From: an uncultured Pelagibacteraceae bacterium
Lineage (GTDB): Bacteria > Pseudomonadota > Alphaproteobacteria > Pelagibacterales > Pelagibacteraceae
Reading direction: 5' to 3'
Assembly: GCA_902550805.1 (NCBI GenBank)
Contig: CACDAL010000004.1
Span: 1 to 64,000, forward strand
DNA: 64,000 nt
Shown here: in pieces, positions 8,562-17,714 of the stretch
Layout of the letters: the number at the start of each line of letters is the position of its first letter
Position numbering within the stretch: the stretch's first letter is position 1
Position numbers and translations under genes: made by a program
Notes under the pieces: model-generated
What the model was told of the DNA's origin: nothing
Databases searched by the model: none
What the model saw: the letters and a program-made list of their open reading frames with translations, nothing else

Positions 8562-9632
8562 ATGCATAAAATATTTATTCGTTCTTTGGTATCTTCTTTG
8601 GTTTTCTTATTTACATTAACTGTGTCAGCTGTTGCAAAAGACGTTAAAGCAGCATTTGTTTACATTGGTCCTACTGGTGACCATGGATGGACATATCAGC
8701 ATGACGTAGGAAGAAAAGCTGTGGAAGCTGCCGGATATAAAACAACATATGTGGAAGGTGTCCCAGAAAGTGCTGATGCCGAGAGGGTTCTTAGACAATT
8801 AGCTAATTCTGGTCATGATATTATCTTTACAACTAGTTTTGGATATATGAATCCAACTAACAAAGTTGCTAAAGAGTTTCCTAAAGTAAAGTTTGAACAT
8901 GCCACTGGATATAAAAGAGAACATTCAAATGTTTCAACCTATGCAGCTAGATTCTATGAAGGTAGAACTATCTTAGGAACAATTGCCGGATCAATGACAA
9001 AATCTAATGTTATTGGATATGTTGCATCTTTTCCAATTCCAGAAGTAATTAGAGGTATTAACTCATTTACTCTAGCAGCTCAAAAAGTAAATCCAAACAT
9101 AAAAACAAAAATTGTTTGGGCTTTTACTTGGTATGATCCAGGTAAGGAAGCAGAAGCAGCTAAGGCATTAATTGATCAAGGTGCTGATATTATTGCTCAA
9201 CACACCGATAGTACTGCTATAGTTCAGATTGCTGAAAAAGCGGGAATATTTGCTTTTGGACAAGCTAGTGATATGGACAAATTTGCTCCTAAAGCTGTAT
9301 TAACTTCAGTTGAAAACAACTGGGGTCCTTACTATGTAGATAGAGTTAAAGCTGTAGATAATGGAACATGGAATCAAAAAGATACTTGGCATGGTATAGG
9401 TGATGGTATGGTAGTTATATCGGATCTAGACTCTGCAATTCCAGCTGACGTAAGAGCTAAAGTTAATCAACTCGAGAAAGATTTAGCATCGGGTAAAGTT
9501 CATTCTTTCACTGGACCAATTTATGACCAAAAAGGTAATTTAATGGTAGCTGAAGGTAAAACTGCTGACGATGGAATGCTTGCAGGTATGATGACTTATG
9601 TAAAAGGTGTTGAGGGAGATATACCTAAATAA
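8562..9632 (+). CDS. BMP-family periplasmic purine/nucleoside-binding protein
   Basis: Solute-binding component of the adjacent importer, Bmp/PnrA/Med family. A signal peptide with cleavage predicted after Ala25 (VSAVA/KD) exports it; there is no lipobox cysteine, so it is a soluble periplasmic protein. The mature protein has the family start AFVYIGPTGDHGWTYQHDVG and the segments FTTSFGYMNP and VIGYVASFPIPEV. Related proteins bind nucleosides or purines; its neighbourhood favours a purine. Codons here include more G/C-rich choices than nearby genes, as expected of a highly expressed binding protein. A strong terminator follows. Confidence 0.93.
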   Translation: MHKIFIRSLVSSLVFLFTLTVSAVAKDVKAAFVYIGPTGDHGWTYQHDVGRKAVEAAGYKTTYVEGVPESADAERVLRQLANSGHDIIFTTSFGYMNPTNKVAKEFPKVKFEHATGYKREHSNVSTYAARFYEGRTILGTIAGSMTKSNVIGYVASFPIPEVIRGINSFTLAAQKVNPNIKTKIVWAFTWYDPGKEAEAAKALIDQGADIIAQHTDSTAIVQIAEKAGIFAFGQASDMDKFAPKAVLTSVENNWGPYYVDRVKAVDNGTWNQKDTWHGIGDGMVVISDLDSAIPADVRAKVNQLEKDLASGKVHSFTGPIYDQKGNLMVAEGKTADDGMLAGMMTYVKGVEGDIPK

Positions 9633-9656
9633 TTTTACATAATAAAATTTAAATTT

Positions 9657-9686
9657 AAAAGGCCAGTTTTTAAGCTGGCCTTTTTT
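9657..9686 (+). terminator. Bidirectional intrinsic terminator
   Basis: AAAAGGCCAG (9657-9666) pairs with CTGGCCTTTT (9675-9684), with an 8-base loop, followed by T residues; on the opposite strand the same stem is also followed by T4. It ends the ABC importer operon and, reading left, the purine degradation operon, whose last stop codon begins at 9687 and touches the stem. Confidence 0.9.
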
Positions 9687-10209
9687 ATTTCTGATGTCTT
9701 TTTTTTATATCTTCAATTCTTAATTCTTCATAAATTTCAAAAGGCTGTACAATCCAAGGATTATCAGGAAGCTTGTTGGCACAAAAATCTGGTTCAAAAG
9801 TTGATTTCTTTTTTTTGAATAGGGTTGCTGTTTTAATTTCTTCTATCTTATTTTTTATTGGTTCATATTTTTTTAACCAATCTATACTTTTATTAAATGT
9901 AATTCCTGTATCTGATAAATCATCACACAAAAGTATTCTTCCACCCATGTTTGGAGCAATTGAACTCATTTCTCTGGAGAAAACAATATCACCTTGTTCA
10001 TCTTCTACTCCTTTTCCACTATAAGACTCAACCGCAAGGTAAGCGCATTTTAATTTAAAAATTCTACTTAGTACATCAATCATCGGAGCCGCTCCACGCA
10101 TAATACCAATCAGTATTGTTGGCTTATAGCCACTATCATGAATCTGTATTGCAAGTTTTTCAACTGTCTTGTTATATTCATCCCAGCTAACAATTAATTT
10201 TTCGGACAT
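9685..10209 (-). CDS. Xanthine/hypoxanthine-type purine phosphoribosyltransferase
   Basis: Cytoplasmic salvage enzyme that couples a 6-oxopurine to PRPP, giving XMP, GMP or IMP. The 174-residue protein contains the PRPP motif ILLCDDLSDTGIT (about residues 92-104), an upstream ILIGIMRGAAPM loop and a C-terminal W-I-V-Q-P-F-E segment typical of the Gpt/XPRT group. It is the last gene of the uraH-xdhA-xdhB-guaD-puuD operon. At that position it stands at the branch point: imported xanthine or guanine can be salvaged here or oxidised by Xdh. Whether it prefers xanthine, guanine or hypoxanthine is not decided by sequence. Confidence 0.85.
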   Translation of the reverse strand: MSEKLIVSWDEYNKTVEKLAIQIHDSGYKPTILIGIMRGAAPMIDVLSRIFKLKCAYLAVESYSGKGVEDEQGDIVFSREMSSIAPNMGGRILLCDDLSDTGITFNKSIDWLKKYEPIKNKIEEIKTATLFKKKKSTFEPDFCANKLPDNPWIVQPFEIYEELRIEDIKKRHQK

Positions 10210-10224
10210 AATTTTTTTTATTAA

Positions 10225-11133
10225 TTATTTAAATAATAAAACTAAAACTGCAAGAACGATAAGTGCTATTATTGAAGAAATTAAAATATACAACCTGTGA
10301 ATGTTTCTTCCTCTTAAGTTAAAATAATGTCTTGCCACCCCAGATATAACAGCTATCGCACATAATATTAACCAATTATATTGGTGATAAACTAAAAAAC
10401 TAGAATGCCCAGAAAGCATTATAAATAATACTAAAAAAGTGGAATAATTATTATGAATTGATCGTTGTTTAGCTGCTAAGGATAGACTCATATCAAATTT
10501 TTCACCTCTTTCGCTACTACTAATTATGTTCATTTGATTAGGTATAATTACCGTAAAAACATTGCCAAACATATTAGTGCCTATAATCAATCCAACACTT
10601 AAAATTGCAAATTTTGGTCCAAATAATTTAGTCAGACCAAAAGAAACAAGTGCTAGCAAAATGATTGCTGTAGAAATAAATAATATATTATTTTCAATCA
10701 ATTTAGATTTACACAAAAGATCATAAACAAACCAAGAAACAATTAATGATAAAAGCGAGATAATAATGGCATAACTAGGAGGTATTAATAAAACACGTTT
10801 ATCAACCATTAATACACCAGCATTATAATAATAAATTACAACTAAGAGCAACATTCCAGTTACAAAAGTTAAGTAACTTTGCCATTTAAAGATTACTAAT
10901 CTATTTAAATAATCCTGAGGTGGTGATGTTTTTAACCTTGATAGCTTATAAAAAAAACCAGAATGCATCAGATATCCTTCACCATCGATATCATCACTTG
11001 TTATATTTTTATTTAAATTGTTGTCTAAGTAATTAAATAAAAAACTATTACCTACCCACAATATTGCAAATAATACATGGCCCCATCTTAAAATAACTTC
11101 TAGCCATTTAATTGTATAAGGTAAAAATTCCAT
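10225..11133 (-). CDS. puuD: PuuD-type membrane urate oxidase, membrane domain only
   Basis: Integral membrane urate oxidase that turns urate into 5-hydroxyisourate, passing electrons to cytochrome c rather than to oxygen. The 302-residue protein starts with LEVILRWGHVLFAILWVGNSFLF, the conserved R-W-x-H-x-x-x-x-x-x-W-x-G-x-S of the family, and has about eight hydrophobic segments including FGNVFTVIIPNQ. Family members characterised in other Alphaproteobacteria carry a C-terminal cytochrome c domain; here no CxxCH is present and the protein ends in the last membrane helix. A free cytochrome c gene at 18625-18969 may replace that domain. It sits between guaD and the phosphoribosyltransferase in the operon. 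Confidence 0.88.
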   Translation of the reverse strand: MEFLPYTIKWLEVILRWGHVLFAILWVGNSFLFNYLDNNLNKNITSDDIDGEGYLMHSGFFYKLSRLKTSPPQDYLNRLVIFKWQSYLTFVTGMLLLVVIYYYNAGVLMVDKRVLLIPPSYAIIISLLSLIVSWFVYDLLCKSKLIENNILFISTAIILLALVSFGLTKLFGPKFAILSVGLIIGTNMFGNVFTVIIPNQMNIISSSERGEKFDMSLSLAAKQRSIHNNYSTFLVLFIMLSGHSSFLVYHQYNWLILCAIAVISGVARHYFNLRGRNIHRLYILISSIIALIVLAVLVLLFK

Positions 11134-11604
11134 TTAATATTTTATTTTATCTACTTTTTTATCCCAAATTTCAAATGCATTTAAAGCTTCATCTCTAAGC
11201 ATTTGTATCATTTTTATTTTTCTATCACCTATTTTTTTTGGAATTTCTAAATAAATAAATGAGTCATCAAAGTCTATCTTTTTTGCATCTTCTCTTGTAT
11301 TTGCATAATATATTTTATCTAATCTTGACCAATAAATTGCAGAAAGACACATTGGACAAGGTTCACAAGATGTATAAATTTCACAACCTGACAAATCAAA
11401 AGTGTTTAATTTTTTACAAGCCTCTCGAATTGCTACAATCTCTCCATGGGCAGTTGGATCATTTGAAGAGGTCACTTTATTAGAACCCTCTGCAATAATC
11501 TTGTTATCCTTAACTATGACACTTCCAAAGGGTCCACCAATAGTGTTTGCACTATTTATAGAAAGTTCAATGGCTTTTGCCATAAATTTTTTTTTATCTT
11601 CCAT
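11134..11604 (-). CDS. guaD: Guanine deaminase
   Basis: Hydrolyses guanine to xanthine and ammonia. The 156-residue protein is of the small Bacillus GuaD type in the cytidine-deaminase fold. Zinc ligands are His53, Cys83 and Cys86 (HGE and PCPMC), with Glu55 as proton shuttle, the same positions as in B. subtilis GuaD. The segment YANTREDAKKIDFDDSFIY matches the domain-swapped substrate-recognition tail of that enzyme. It overlaps the end of xdhB by 11 bases, and its stop is directly adjacent to the puuD start, so translation is probably coupled. It feeds xanthine to XdhAB. Confidence 0.95.
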   Translation of the reverse strand: MEDKKKFMAKAIELSINSANTIGGPFGSVIVKDNKIIAEGSNKVTSSNDPTAHGEIVAIREACKKLNTFDLSGCEIYTSCEPCPMCLSAIYWSRLDKIYYANTREDAKKIDFDDSFIYLEIPKKIGDRKIKMIQMLRDEALNAFEIWDKKVDKIKY

Positions 11605-13909
11605 TTTGATTTTTTATTTTATTTTTAATTTTGTTAATACTCATTAAAATTCTTTCAGGAGTTGCTGGTGCATTGAGTTCTGGTGCAATTTGATAATTTC
11701 CAATTGAGGAAACTGCGTCTTTGATTGCAAAAAAAACACTCATAGCTAACATTAATGGAGGTTCTCCAGTTGTTTTTGCTTTGTTTACTACTTGCTCTTT
11801 ATTTAAACCCTCTTTAAATATTTCAACATTAAATTTTTTAGGAATATCACTTACTGCAGGTATTTTGTATGTTGATGGAGAAAAAGTCGTAATTTGACCA
11901 TTAGATTTCCAATTCAATTCTTCAATTGTTAACCATCCTTGCCCTTGAACAAAACCACCTTCTATCTGACCCAATTCGAGAGCTGGATTAATTGGTTTTC
12001 CAGCATCATGTAAAATATCAACTCTTTCTAAAACATTTTCACCAGTTAATGTATCTATTGTAACTTCAGAAACAGCAGCGCCATAACAAAAATATAGGAA
12101 AGGCCTTCCTTTAAATCTTTTTTTATTAAATTTTATTTTTGGTGTAGAATAAAAACCTGATGACGAAAGAGACACTCTATTTAGATAAGCTTCTTGAATA
12201 ATTTTTCTGAATTCAAAACTTCTATTGCCGAATCTTATATATTGATCTTTATATTCTGCTTCATGATTATAAATTTTGTATTTTTTTTTTATAAAATTTT
12301 CTAAATTTGTTTTAATTTTTTCAACAGCATTTAATGCAGCCGCACCATTTAAGTCTGTTGTTGAAGAAGCTGCACTTGCAGAAGTGTTTGGAACTTTTGA
12401 TGTGTTTGTCGATGAAATATGAACCAAACTATAAGGTAATCCAAAAGAATTAGCAACAAGCTGCGCAATTTTGGTATGTGTGCCTTGCCCCATTTCTATT
12501 CCACCATGGTTTAGATGTACACTTCCATCAGTATAAATATGAACTAGTGCTCCAGCTTGATTTAAGTGTATTGTTGTAAATGAAATTCCAAATTTTACAG
12601 GAGTTATCGCTATACCTCTCTTTTTAAATTTATTTTTTTCATTAAATTTTTTTATCTCTAAATATCTTTTTTTATAATTTGATTTTTTTTCTAACTTTCT
12701 AAATATCTCATTAATTACATTGTCTTGAATGCTCATTCCATAATGAGTTATATTTTTTTTATTATTTTGATAAAAATTTTTTTTTCTAATTTCTAGTGGG
12801 TCTTTGTTTAAATATCTTGCAATATTGTCCACAATATTTTCAATTGCCATCATGCCTTGGTTTCCCCCAAAACCTCTAAAAGCTGTTGAAGAGCAAATAT
12901 TTGTTTTACACAAATAATTAGTTAACTCAATATCTGAAATATAATATGCATTATCTATATGAAGTAACGCACGCTCGTTGATTGCTGCAGATAAATCAGG
13001 TGACATTCCACAATTTGAAGATAGATTTACCTTTAAACCTTTTATAACGCCATCATCATTAAAACCAACTTCATATTCAGAAAAAAACTCATGTCTTTTT
13101 CCAGTTAAAATTATATCATCATCTCTGTCTAATCTTAGTTTTACTGGCTTACCTGTTTTTCTTGCCAACAATGAACAAACACATGCGGTCATAAAATTAG
13201 TTTCTTTTCCTCCAAAACCACCTCCTATTCTTCTGACTACTACATTAACTGAATTGCTTTTTTGATTTAACATTTTTGCGATTAATTGTTGTGTTTCAGA
13301 TGGATGTTGTGTTGAGCTATAAACTAAAAGATTATTATCCTCTTTAGGTATTACAAAGGCTGCTTGTCCCTCTAAATAAAAATGTTCTTGGCTTCCTGTT
13401 GTAAAATTGCCTTTTAAACTATTTTTAGATGCTTTTATTTTTTTTGATGGATTGCCTTTTTTAATTTTCTTTGGCTTAAACAAAAAATTTTTTTTATTTA
13501 TTGCCTCTTGAATTGTAATTATTGGTTTTAAATCTCTATATAAAATTTTAGCTTTTAATACTGCTTTTCTTGCAAGCTCAGTAGAAGTAGCAGCTACAGC
13601 AAATAATGGCTGACCGTAAAACTCTACTTTATTTTTTGGAAATATAGGATCTCCATCAAAAACTGGTCCAACATCATTTCTTCCAGGAATATCATTGTAA
13701 GTAACAACTGAAATAACACCATTGCTTTTATAAACTTCCCTTAAATCGATTTTTTTAATTGTCGCATGTGCTTTTTTACTTAAACCAATTGCTCCATATA
13801 AAGTGCCTATTGGTTCTTGGATATCATCTGTATATTTAGCATATCCACTAACATGTTTGTAAGCACTATCGTGTGGCCTAATTTCTTCAATATAATTTTC
13901 TTTGCTCAT
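11594..13909 (-). CDS. xdhB: Xanthine dehydrogenase, molybdenum-binding subunit
   Basis: Large molybdopterin subunit of xanthine dehydrogenase, oxidising hypoxanthine and xanthine to urate. The 771 residues include RIGGGFGGKETNF and FRGFGGNQGM for cofactor binding, EMGQGTHTKIAQ, and GEPPL near the C-terminus in which Glu716 corresponds to the catalytic glutamate of XDH. Length agrees with the two-subunit bacterial XdhAB type. It follows xdhA without a spacer. No XdhC sulfuration chaperone is seen anywhere in the window, so the sulfido ligand must come from a product encoded elsewhere or in another way. Confidence 0.95.
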   Translation of the reverse strand: MSKENYIEEIRPHDSAYKHVSGYAKYTDDIQEPIGTLYGAIGLSKKAHATIKKIDLREVYKSNGVISVVTYNDIPGRNDVGPVFDGDPIFPKNKVEFYGQPLFAVAATSTELARKAVLKAKILYRDLKPIITIQEAINKKNFLFKPKKIKKGNPSKKIKASKNSLKGNFTTGSQEHFYLEGQAAFVIPKEDNNLLVYSSTQHPSETQQLIAKMLNQKSNSVNVVVRRIGGGFGGKETNFMTACVCSLLARKTGKPVKLRLDRDDDIILTGKRHEFFSEYEVGFNDDGVIKGLKVNLSSNCGMSPDLSAAINERALLHIDNAYYISDIELTNYLCKTNICSSTAFRGFGGNQGMMAIENIVDNIARYLNKDPLEIRKKNFYQNNKKNITHYGMSIQDNVINEIFRKLEKKSNYKKRYLEIKKFNEKNKFKKRGIAITPVKFGISFTTIHLNQAGALVHIYTDGSVHLNHGGIEMGQGTHTKIAQLVANSFGLPYSLVHISSTNTSKVPNTSASAASSTTDLNGAAALNAVEKIKTNLENFIKKKYKIYNHEAEYKDQYIRFGNRSFEFRKIIQEAYLNRVSLSSSGFYSTPKIKFNKKRFKGRPFLYFCYGAAVSEVTIDTLTGENVLERVDILHDAGKPINPALELGQIEGGFVQGQGWLTIEELNWKSNGQITTFSPSTYKIPAVSDIPKKFNVEIFKEGLNKEQVVNKAKTTGEPPLMLAMSVFFAIKDAVSSIGNYQIAPELNAPATPERILMSINKIKNKIKNQNGR

Positions 13910-15346
13910 TTAAATAACTCTAGTTAACTTTTTTGTATTTATTTCTACGAAACATTTAATTAATAAATTTTTAGCTACCTCTAACCTATATTCTTTACTG
14001 GCTCTCATATCACCAATCGGCATAAAATCTTTCTCTAAATAATCTTTTGCTTTTATAAACGTATTAATTGTTAATAGTTTATTTTTAAGAATTTCTTCGC
14101 ACGCTCTTGCTCTTTTTGGTACTGCTGCCATACCCCCATACGCAATATACGCTTTCTTAATTTTATTATTGATAATTTCAAAATTAAAGGAACCACAGAT
14201 TGATGAAATATCATCATCAAATCTCTTTGATATTTTGAATGCTTTAAAAATATTTTTCTTAAATAATGGTATTTTTATTGAACGAATAAATTCATTTTTT
14301 TTAAGTTTAGTTTTTCTATAACCAATAAAAAAATTATTGATTGGTACTAATTTTCTTTTATTTATTCCTTCAATTAAGACCTCTGCATTTAGAGATAATA
14401 AAATTGGCAAAGTATCACCAATAGGTGATGCAGTAGCAATATTGCCACCTATTGTGCCTACACTTCTTATCTGAACAGATCCATATCTTTTTAATACTGA
14501 ATAAAAATCTGGGTAATATTTTTTAATTTCATTTTCAAATTCAATTAAAGAAGTTGTGGCTCCTACTTCAATATAATTTTTATTAACTCTAATAAAATCC
14601 AATTCTCTTATTTCTTTTAAGTTTACTATACATGATATTTCTTTTCTTTCTTTAGTCACTGTTAAAGATAAATCTGTTCCTCCAGCAAGAAAACTTAAAT
14701 TTGAATTTTTTTTAATAATATTTTTTAAATCTTTAATTGTTTTAGGAGAAAAAAACTTTTTATCCTCATTATTAATATAAATATTTTTTGTTTTAATTTT
14801 TTTTAAAAGTTTAATAATTTTATTTTTATTTTTACTAAACTCATCTTTTTTATCTACTTTGTTTAAACTTTTAGCTGCATCAATTATTGGTCTATAACCA
14901 GTACAACGGCATAAATTTCCTGAAATTGAATCTTTTATTAATTCACCGTCGTAACTTTTATTATTTTTAAACATTGAGAATAAAGACATAACAAAACCAG
15001 GAGTACAAAAACCACATTGAGAACCATGAAATTTAACCATTGCATCTTGAACTGGATGCAGCTTTCCATCATTAGAAACTAAATCTTCAACAATCAAAAG
15101 TTGTTTGCCATTCAAAGACGGAACAAATGAAATACAAGAATTAATGGCACTATATTTTACTTCACCATTCACTAATTCGCCAAGTACTACAGTGCATGCA
15201 CCACAACCACCTTCGGCACATCCTTCTTTTGTTCCAGTTTTTTTTATTTCTGTTCGTACATAATTAAGTATTGTTTGATTTGGATTCGGATTATTAATTT
15301 CTAAAATTTTATCATTCAGTAAAAATTTGACAGTGTCTGATATCAC
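13910..15346 (-). CDS. xdhA: Xanthine dehydrogenase, 2Fe-2S and FAD subunit
   Basis: Small subunit of xanthine dehydrogenase that carries electrons from the molybdenum centre through two 2Fe-2S clusters to FAD and NAD+. Cluster II ligands are Cys43, Cys48, Cys51 and Cys71; cluster I ligands are Cys111, Cys114, Cys146 and Cys148. A lysine-rich linker leads to the FAD domain, which has FLAGGTDL and TIGGNIATASPIGD. The 478-residue length suits the XdhA class. It starts directly after the uraH stop (no spacer) and its stop touches the xdhB start, giving a tight operon. Confidence 0.95.
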   Translation of the reverse strand: MISDTVKFLLNDKILEINNPNPNQTILNYVRTEIKKTGTKEGCAEGGCGACTVVLGELVNGEVKYSAINSCISFVPSLNGKQLLIVEDLVSNDGKLHPVQDAMVKFHGSQCGFCTPGFVMSLFSMFKNNKSYDGELIKDSISGNLCRCTGYRPIIDAAKSLNKVDKKDEFSKNKNKIIKLLKKIKTKNIYINNEDKKFFSPKTIKDLKNIIKKNSNLSFLAGGTDLSLTVTKERKEISCIVNLKEIRELDFIRVNKNYIEVGATTSLIEFENEIKKYYPDFYSVLKRYGSVQIRSVGTIGGNIATASPIGDTLPILLSLNAEVLIEGINKRKLVPINNFFIGYRKTKLKKNEFIRSIKIPLFKKNIFKAFKISKRFDDDISSICGSFNFEIINNKIKKAYIAYGGMAAVPKRARACEEILKNKLLTINTFIKAKDYLEKDFMPIGDMRASKEYRLEVAKNLLIKCFVEINTKKLTRVI

Positions 15347-15697
15347 TTAACTACCTCTATAAGTAGAATAACTCCAAGGTGAAACTAGTAAAGGAACATG
15401 GTAATGTTCCGAAGGATTTGAAATACCAAATCTAATTACTACATCATCAAGAAAAGGAATGTCTTTATCTGAAGATATATTTTTAAAATAATCACCAATA
15501 TAAAAAATTAATTCATATTTTCCTTTAATAAAATTTTCACCTTGCACTAAAGGATGGTCCGCTCTGCCATCATTGTTTAACTTCACTGAAGTTATTTTTT
15601 TTCTTTCTGAATTATTTATATAATACAAATCAACAGAAATTCCTTTGCCAGGTTTACCTGAATATACATCTAAAACATGAGTTGTTAGCTTTGTCAT
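15347..15697 (-). CDS. uraH: 5-hydroxyisourate hydrolase (transthyretin-related)
   Basis: Hydrolyses 5-hydroxyisourate, the PuuD product, to OHCU. The 116-residue protein has the family landmarks: THVLDVYSGKPG with active-site His7, GRADHPL with the catalytic Arg, a His in SEHYHVPLL, and the C-terminal tetrapeptide YRGS that distinguishes hydrolases from transthyretin. No signal peptide or peroxisomal-like extension is present, so it is cytoplasmic. It is the first gene of the minus-strand operon and diverges from uraD, the next step in the pathway, across a 48-base spacer. Confidence 0.97.
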   Translation of the reverse strand: MTKLTTHVLDVYSGKPGKGISVDLYYINNSERKKITSVKLNNDGRADHPLVQGENFIKGKYELIFYIGDYFKNISSDKDIPFLDDVVIRFGISNPSEHYHVPLLVSPWSYSTYRGS

Positions 15698-15745
15698 AAG
15701 ATTATAGTATCATTTAAATTTTAAACTTAAATTATTAAAACTTAA
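15698..15745. promoter_or_regulatory. Divergent promoter region of the two purine-degradation operons
   Basis: Only 48 bases separate the uraH and uraD start codons. A near-direct repeat is present: TTAAACTTAAAT (15721-15732) and TAAAACTTAAAT (15736-15747), the second running into the uraD ATG. No Shine-Dalgarno is visible before uraD, so that transcript may be leaderless. A shared regulator would have to bind here; the repeat is a candidate site. Confidence 0.45.
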
Positions 15746-16243
15746 ATGAGAACAATAGATAACATTAACGATCTTAACAAGTCTGATTTTTTGTCAATAT
15801 TTGGTAATGTTTTTGAAAAAACTGAGTCTGTGGCTTTAGAAACTTTTGAATTGAAACCATTCAAAGATTTTAATGATATTATTTTAAAAATGCTAAATAT
15901 ATATGAAGCTTATAAAAAGGACAAAATATTGGAAATTTTGAACTCTCATCCTGAGTTAGCTGTAGCAAAAAAATTAACCTCGGAATCTAAATCAGAACAA
16001 GCTTCAGCAAAATTAAATAAATGTTCAAATGATGAATATGAAGAATTTAAAAAATTGAATCTCGAATATAAAAAAAAGTTCAATTTCCCGTTTATTATTG
16101 CTGTCAAAGGTAAAAATAAAAATGAAATATTAAATAATTTTAGACAAAGAATTTTAAATGATGTAGAAATTGAATTTCTAGAAGCAAAGAAACAAGTAAA
16201 AAAAATTGCAAGTTTTCGTCTTAATGAAATATCAAGCAAATGA
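15746..16243 (+). CDS. uraD: OHCU decarboxylase
   Basis: Decarboxylates 2-oxo-4-hydroxy-4-carboxy-5-ureidoimidazoline to S-allantoin. The 165-residue helical protein has LNSHPELA, placing the catalytic His at residue 68, and SKSEQASA, the conserved S-x-x-E-Q motif, then an FPFIIAVKGKNKNEIL segment characteristic of the family. It is the first gene of the plus-strand purine operon; its TGA overlaps the ATG of allantoicase (ATGA). Its substrate is supplied by the product of the divergent uraH. Confidence 0.95.
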   Translation: MRTIDNINDLNKSDFLSIFGNVFEKTESVALETFELKPFKDFNDIILKMLNIYEAYKKDKILEILNSHPELAVAKKLTSESKSEQASAKLNKCSNDEYEEFKKLNLEYKKKFNFPFIIAVKGKNKNEILNNFRQRILNDVEIEFLEAKKQVKKIASFRLNEISSK

Positions 16244-17226
16244 AAAAATTTATAAGTGGTAAAATGATTAATTTGGCAGATCCAAGAATTGGATCTAAGG
16301 TAATTTTTAGAACGGATGATTTTTTTGCACCCGCTCATAGAATTTTAAAAACTGATAATCCAATTTTTAGAGAAGGTTTATTTGATAAACATGGAAAGTG
16401 GATGGATGGATGGGAAACAAGAAGAAGAAGATCAAAAGGATATGACTATCTTATTTTAAAATTAGGAAAACCAGGAAAAATATTTAATGTAGATATTGAT
16501 ACAACTCACTTTAATGGGAACCAGCCAACTTATGCATCAGTAGATGGGTGTTTTAGCAAAAATAAACCAAATAAAAATACAAAATGGTTTACGGTATTTG
16601 GTAAAAAAAAACTTGGACCAAATAAAAACCACAACTTTACTTCAAAAAATAGATCAATTTTTAATTACATTAGATTAAATATATTTCCAGATGGTGGGAT
16701 TGCAAGAATTAGACTTTATGGAAAAATTAATATGGAAAAGATAAATCTAAATAAAAAAAATATTAATTTAACTTCTGTTTTAAATGGAGCTTCAATCATT
16801 GGTTGTAATAATGAACATTTTGGTAGAGCTGAAAATATTATAGCGCCTGGTAAAGCAAAAAATATGGGTGATGGTTGGGAAACAAGAAGAAGTAGAGGAA
16901 AAAACTTTGACTGGCTAATAATTAAGTTTGGAAAATCTGGTTTGATTAAAAAATTAGAAATAGATACTCACCATTTTAAAGGAAACTATCCTGACACATG
17001 CTCAATACAAACTGCAAATATAGCAAAAAATGTATCAAATAACTTTATTGTGAAAAATTCGAAGAAATGGAAATATATTTTGAATAAATCGAAATTATTA
17101 GCAAATAAAAAACATGTTTTTAAAAAATTTCTTCTTAGAAGAAATAAAGAAAATTTATTGAGAATAAATATCTATCCTGACGGTGGTATTTCAAGAATAA
17201 GAGCTTTTGGAAATTTTGTGAAATGA
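16240..17226 (+). CDS. alc: Allantoicase
   Basis: Hydrolyses allantoate to ureidoglycolate and urea. The 328-residue protein contains the two tandem jelly-roll repeats of the family: the first has DDFFAP, WMDGWETRRRR and DIDTTHFNGN, the second MGDGWETRRSR and EIDTHHFKGN, and both end in an IxxFPDGGI- or IYPDGGI-A/S-RIR segment. The internal duplication is therefore directly readable. ATGA overlaps join it to both neighbours. With PuuE upstream in pathway terms it shows that the allantoicase route is used, rather than allantoate amidohydrolase. Confidence 0.96.
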   Translation: MKKFISGKMINLADPRIGSKVIFRTDDFFAPAHRILKTDNPIFREGLFDKHGKWMDGWETRRRRSKGYDYLILKLGKPGKIFNVDIDTTHFNGNQPTYASVDGCFSKNKPNKNTKWFTVFGKKKLGPNKNHNFTSKNRSIFNYIRLNIFPDGGIARIRLYGKINMEKINLNKKNINLTSVLNGASIIGCNNEHFGRAENIIAPGKAKNMGDGWETRRSRGKNFDWLIIKFGKSGLIKKLEIDTHHFKGNYPDTCSIQTANIAKNVSNNFIVKNSKKWKYILNKSKLLANKKHVFKKFLLRRNKENLLRINIYPDGGISRIRAFGNFVK

Positions 17227-17714
17227 AAGTAATTAAACCAATAAAAATAACCAAAAAAAGATTTTCTAAATTTGGAGATTTAATTGATACATCAAAAAGA
17301 AAACCAATGAGTATAAATAATGGTTATGCAAAAAGATTTCATGATTTAATGAAGATAGATACCTCTACGAAAAGAGGTAATCCAATAGTTAGCATTTTTA
17401 AGGCTAAAAAAAGAAGATTTCCTATGAGGATTGATATGATGGAAAAACATCCTTTGGGAAGCCAAGCATTTATACCAATGGAAGATACAAAATTTTTTGT
17501 ATTTGTTGCTCCAAAAGGAAATAAACCAAATATAAACAAGATAAAATCGTTCATAGTTCCAAAACAAACTGGTATAAATTACAAGCCTGGAATTTGGCAT
17601 TTTCCATTAATATCTATTAAAAATATGAACTTTCTGATTATTGATAGAAAAGGAAAAGGAAATAACCTAGTTATTCATAAATTTAAAAAAGATAAAATTT
17701 ATTTTAAAAAATGA
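17223..17714 (+). CDS. allA: Ureidoglycolate lyase
   Basis: Splits ureidoglycolate into glyoxylate and urea, the last step of the pathway. The 163-residue cupin protein has FSKFGDLID near the start, RIDMMEKHPLGSQAFIPM in the middle with the His-x-x-x-Ser-Gln metal region, and PGIWHFPL near the end, all typical of AllA. It is coupled by ATGA overlaps to alc and puuE. The product glyoxylate may enter central carbon metabolism or be transaminated to glycine; no enzyme for that is in the window. Confidence 0.93.
   Translation: MKVIKPIKITKKRFSKFGDLIDTSKRKPMSINNGYAKRFHDLMKIDTSTKRGNPIVSIFKAKKRRFPMRIDMMEKHPLGSQAFIPMEDTKFFVFVAPKGNKPNINKIKSFIVPKQTGINYKPGIWHFPLISIKNMNFLIIDRKGKGNNLVIHKFKKDKIYFKK

Noticed and set aside
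12978..13265. 95-codon open frame opposite xdhB
   Set aside because: It is antisense to a strongly conserved region of xdhB, lacks a ribosome site and has no recognisable domain; a shadow frame.
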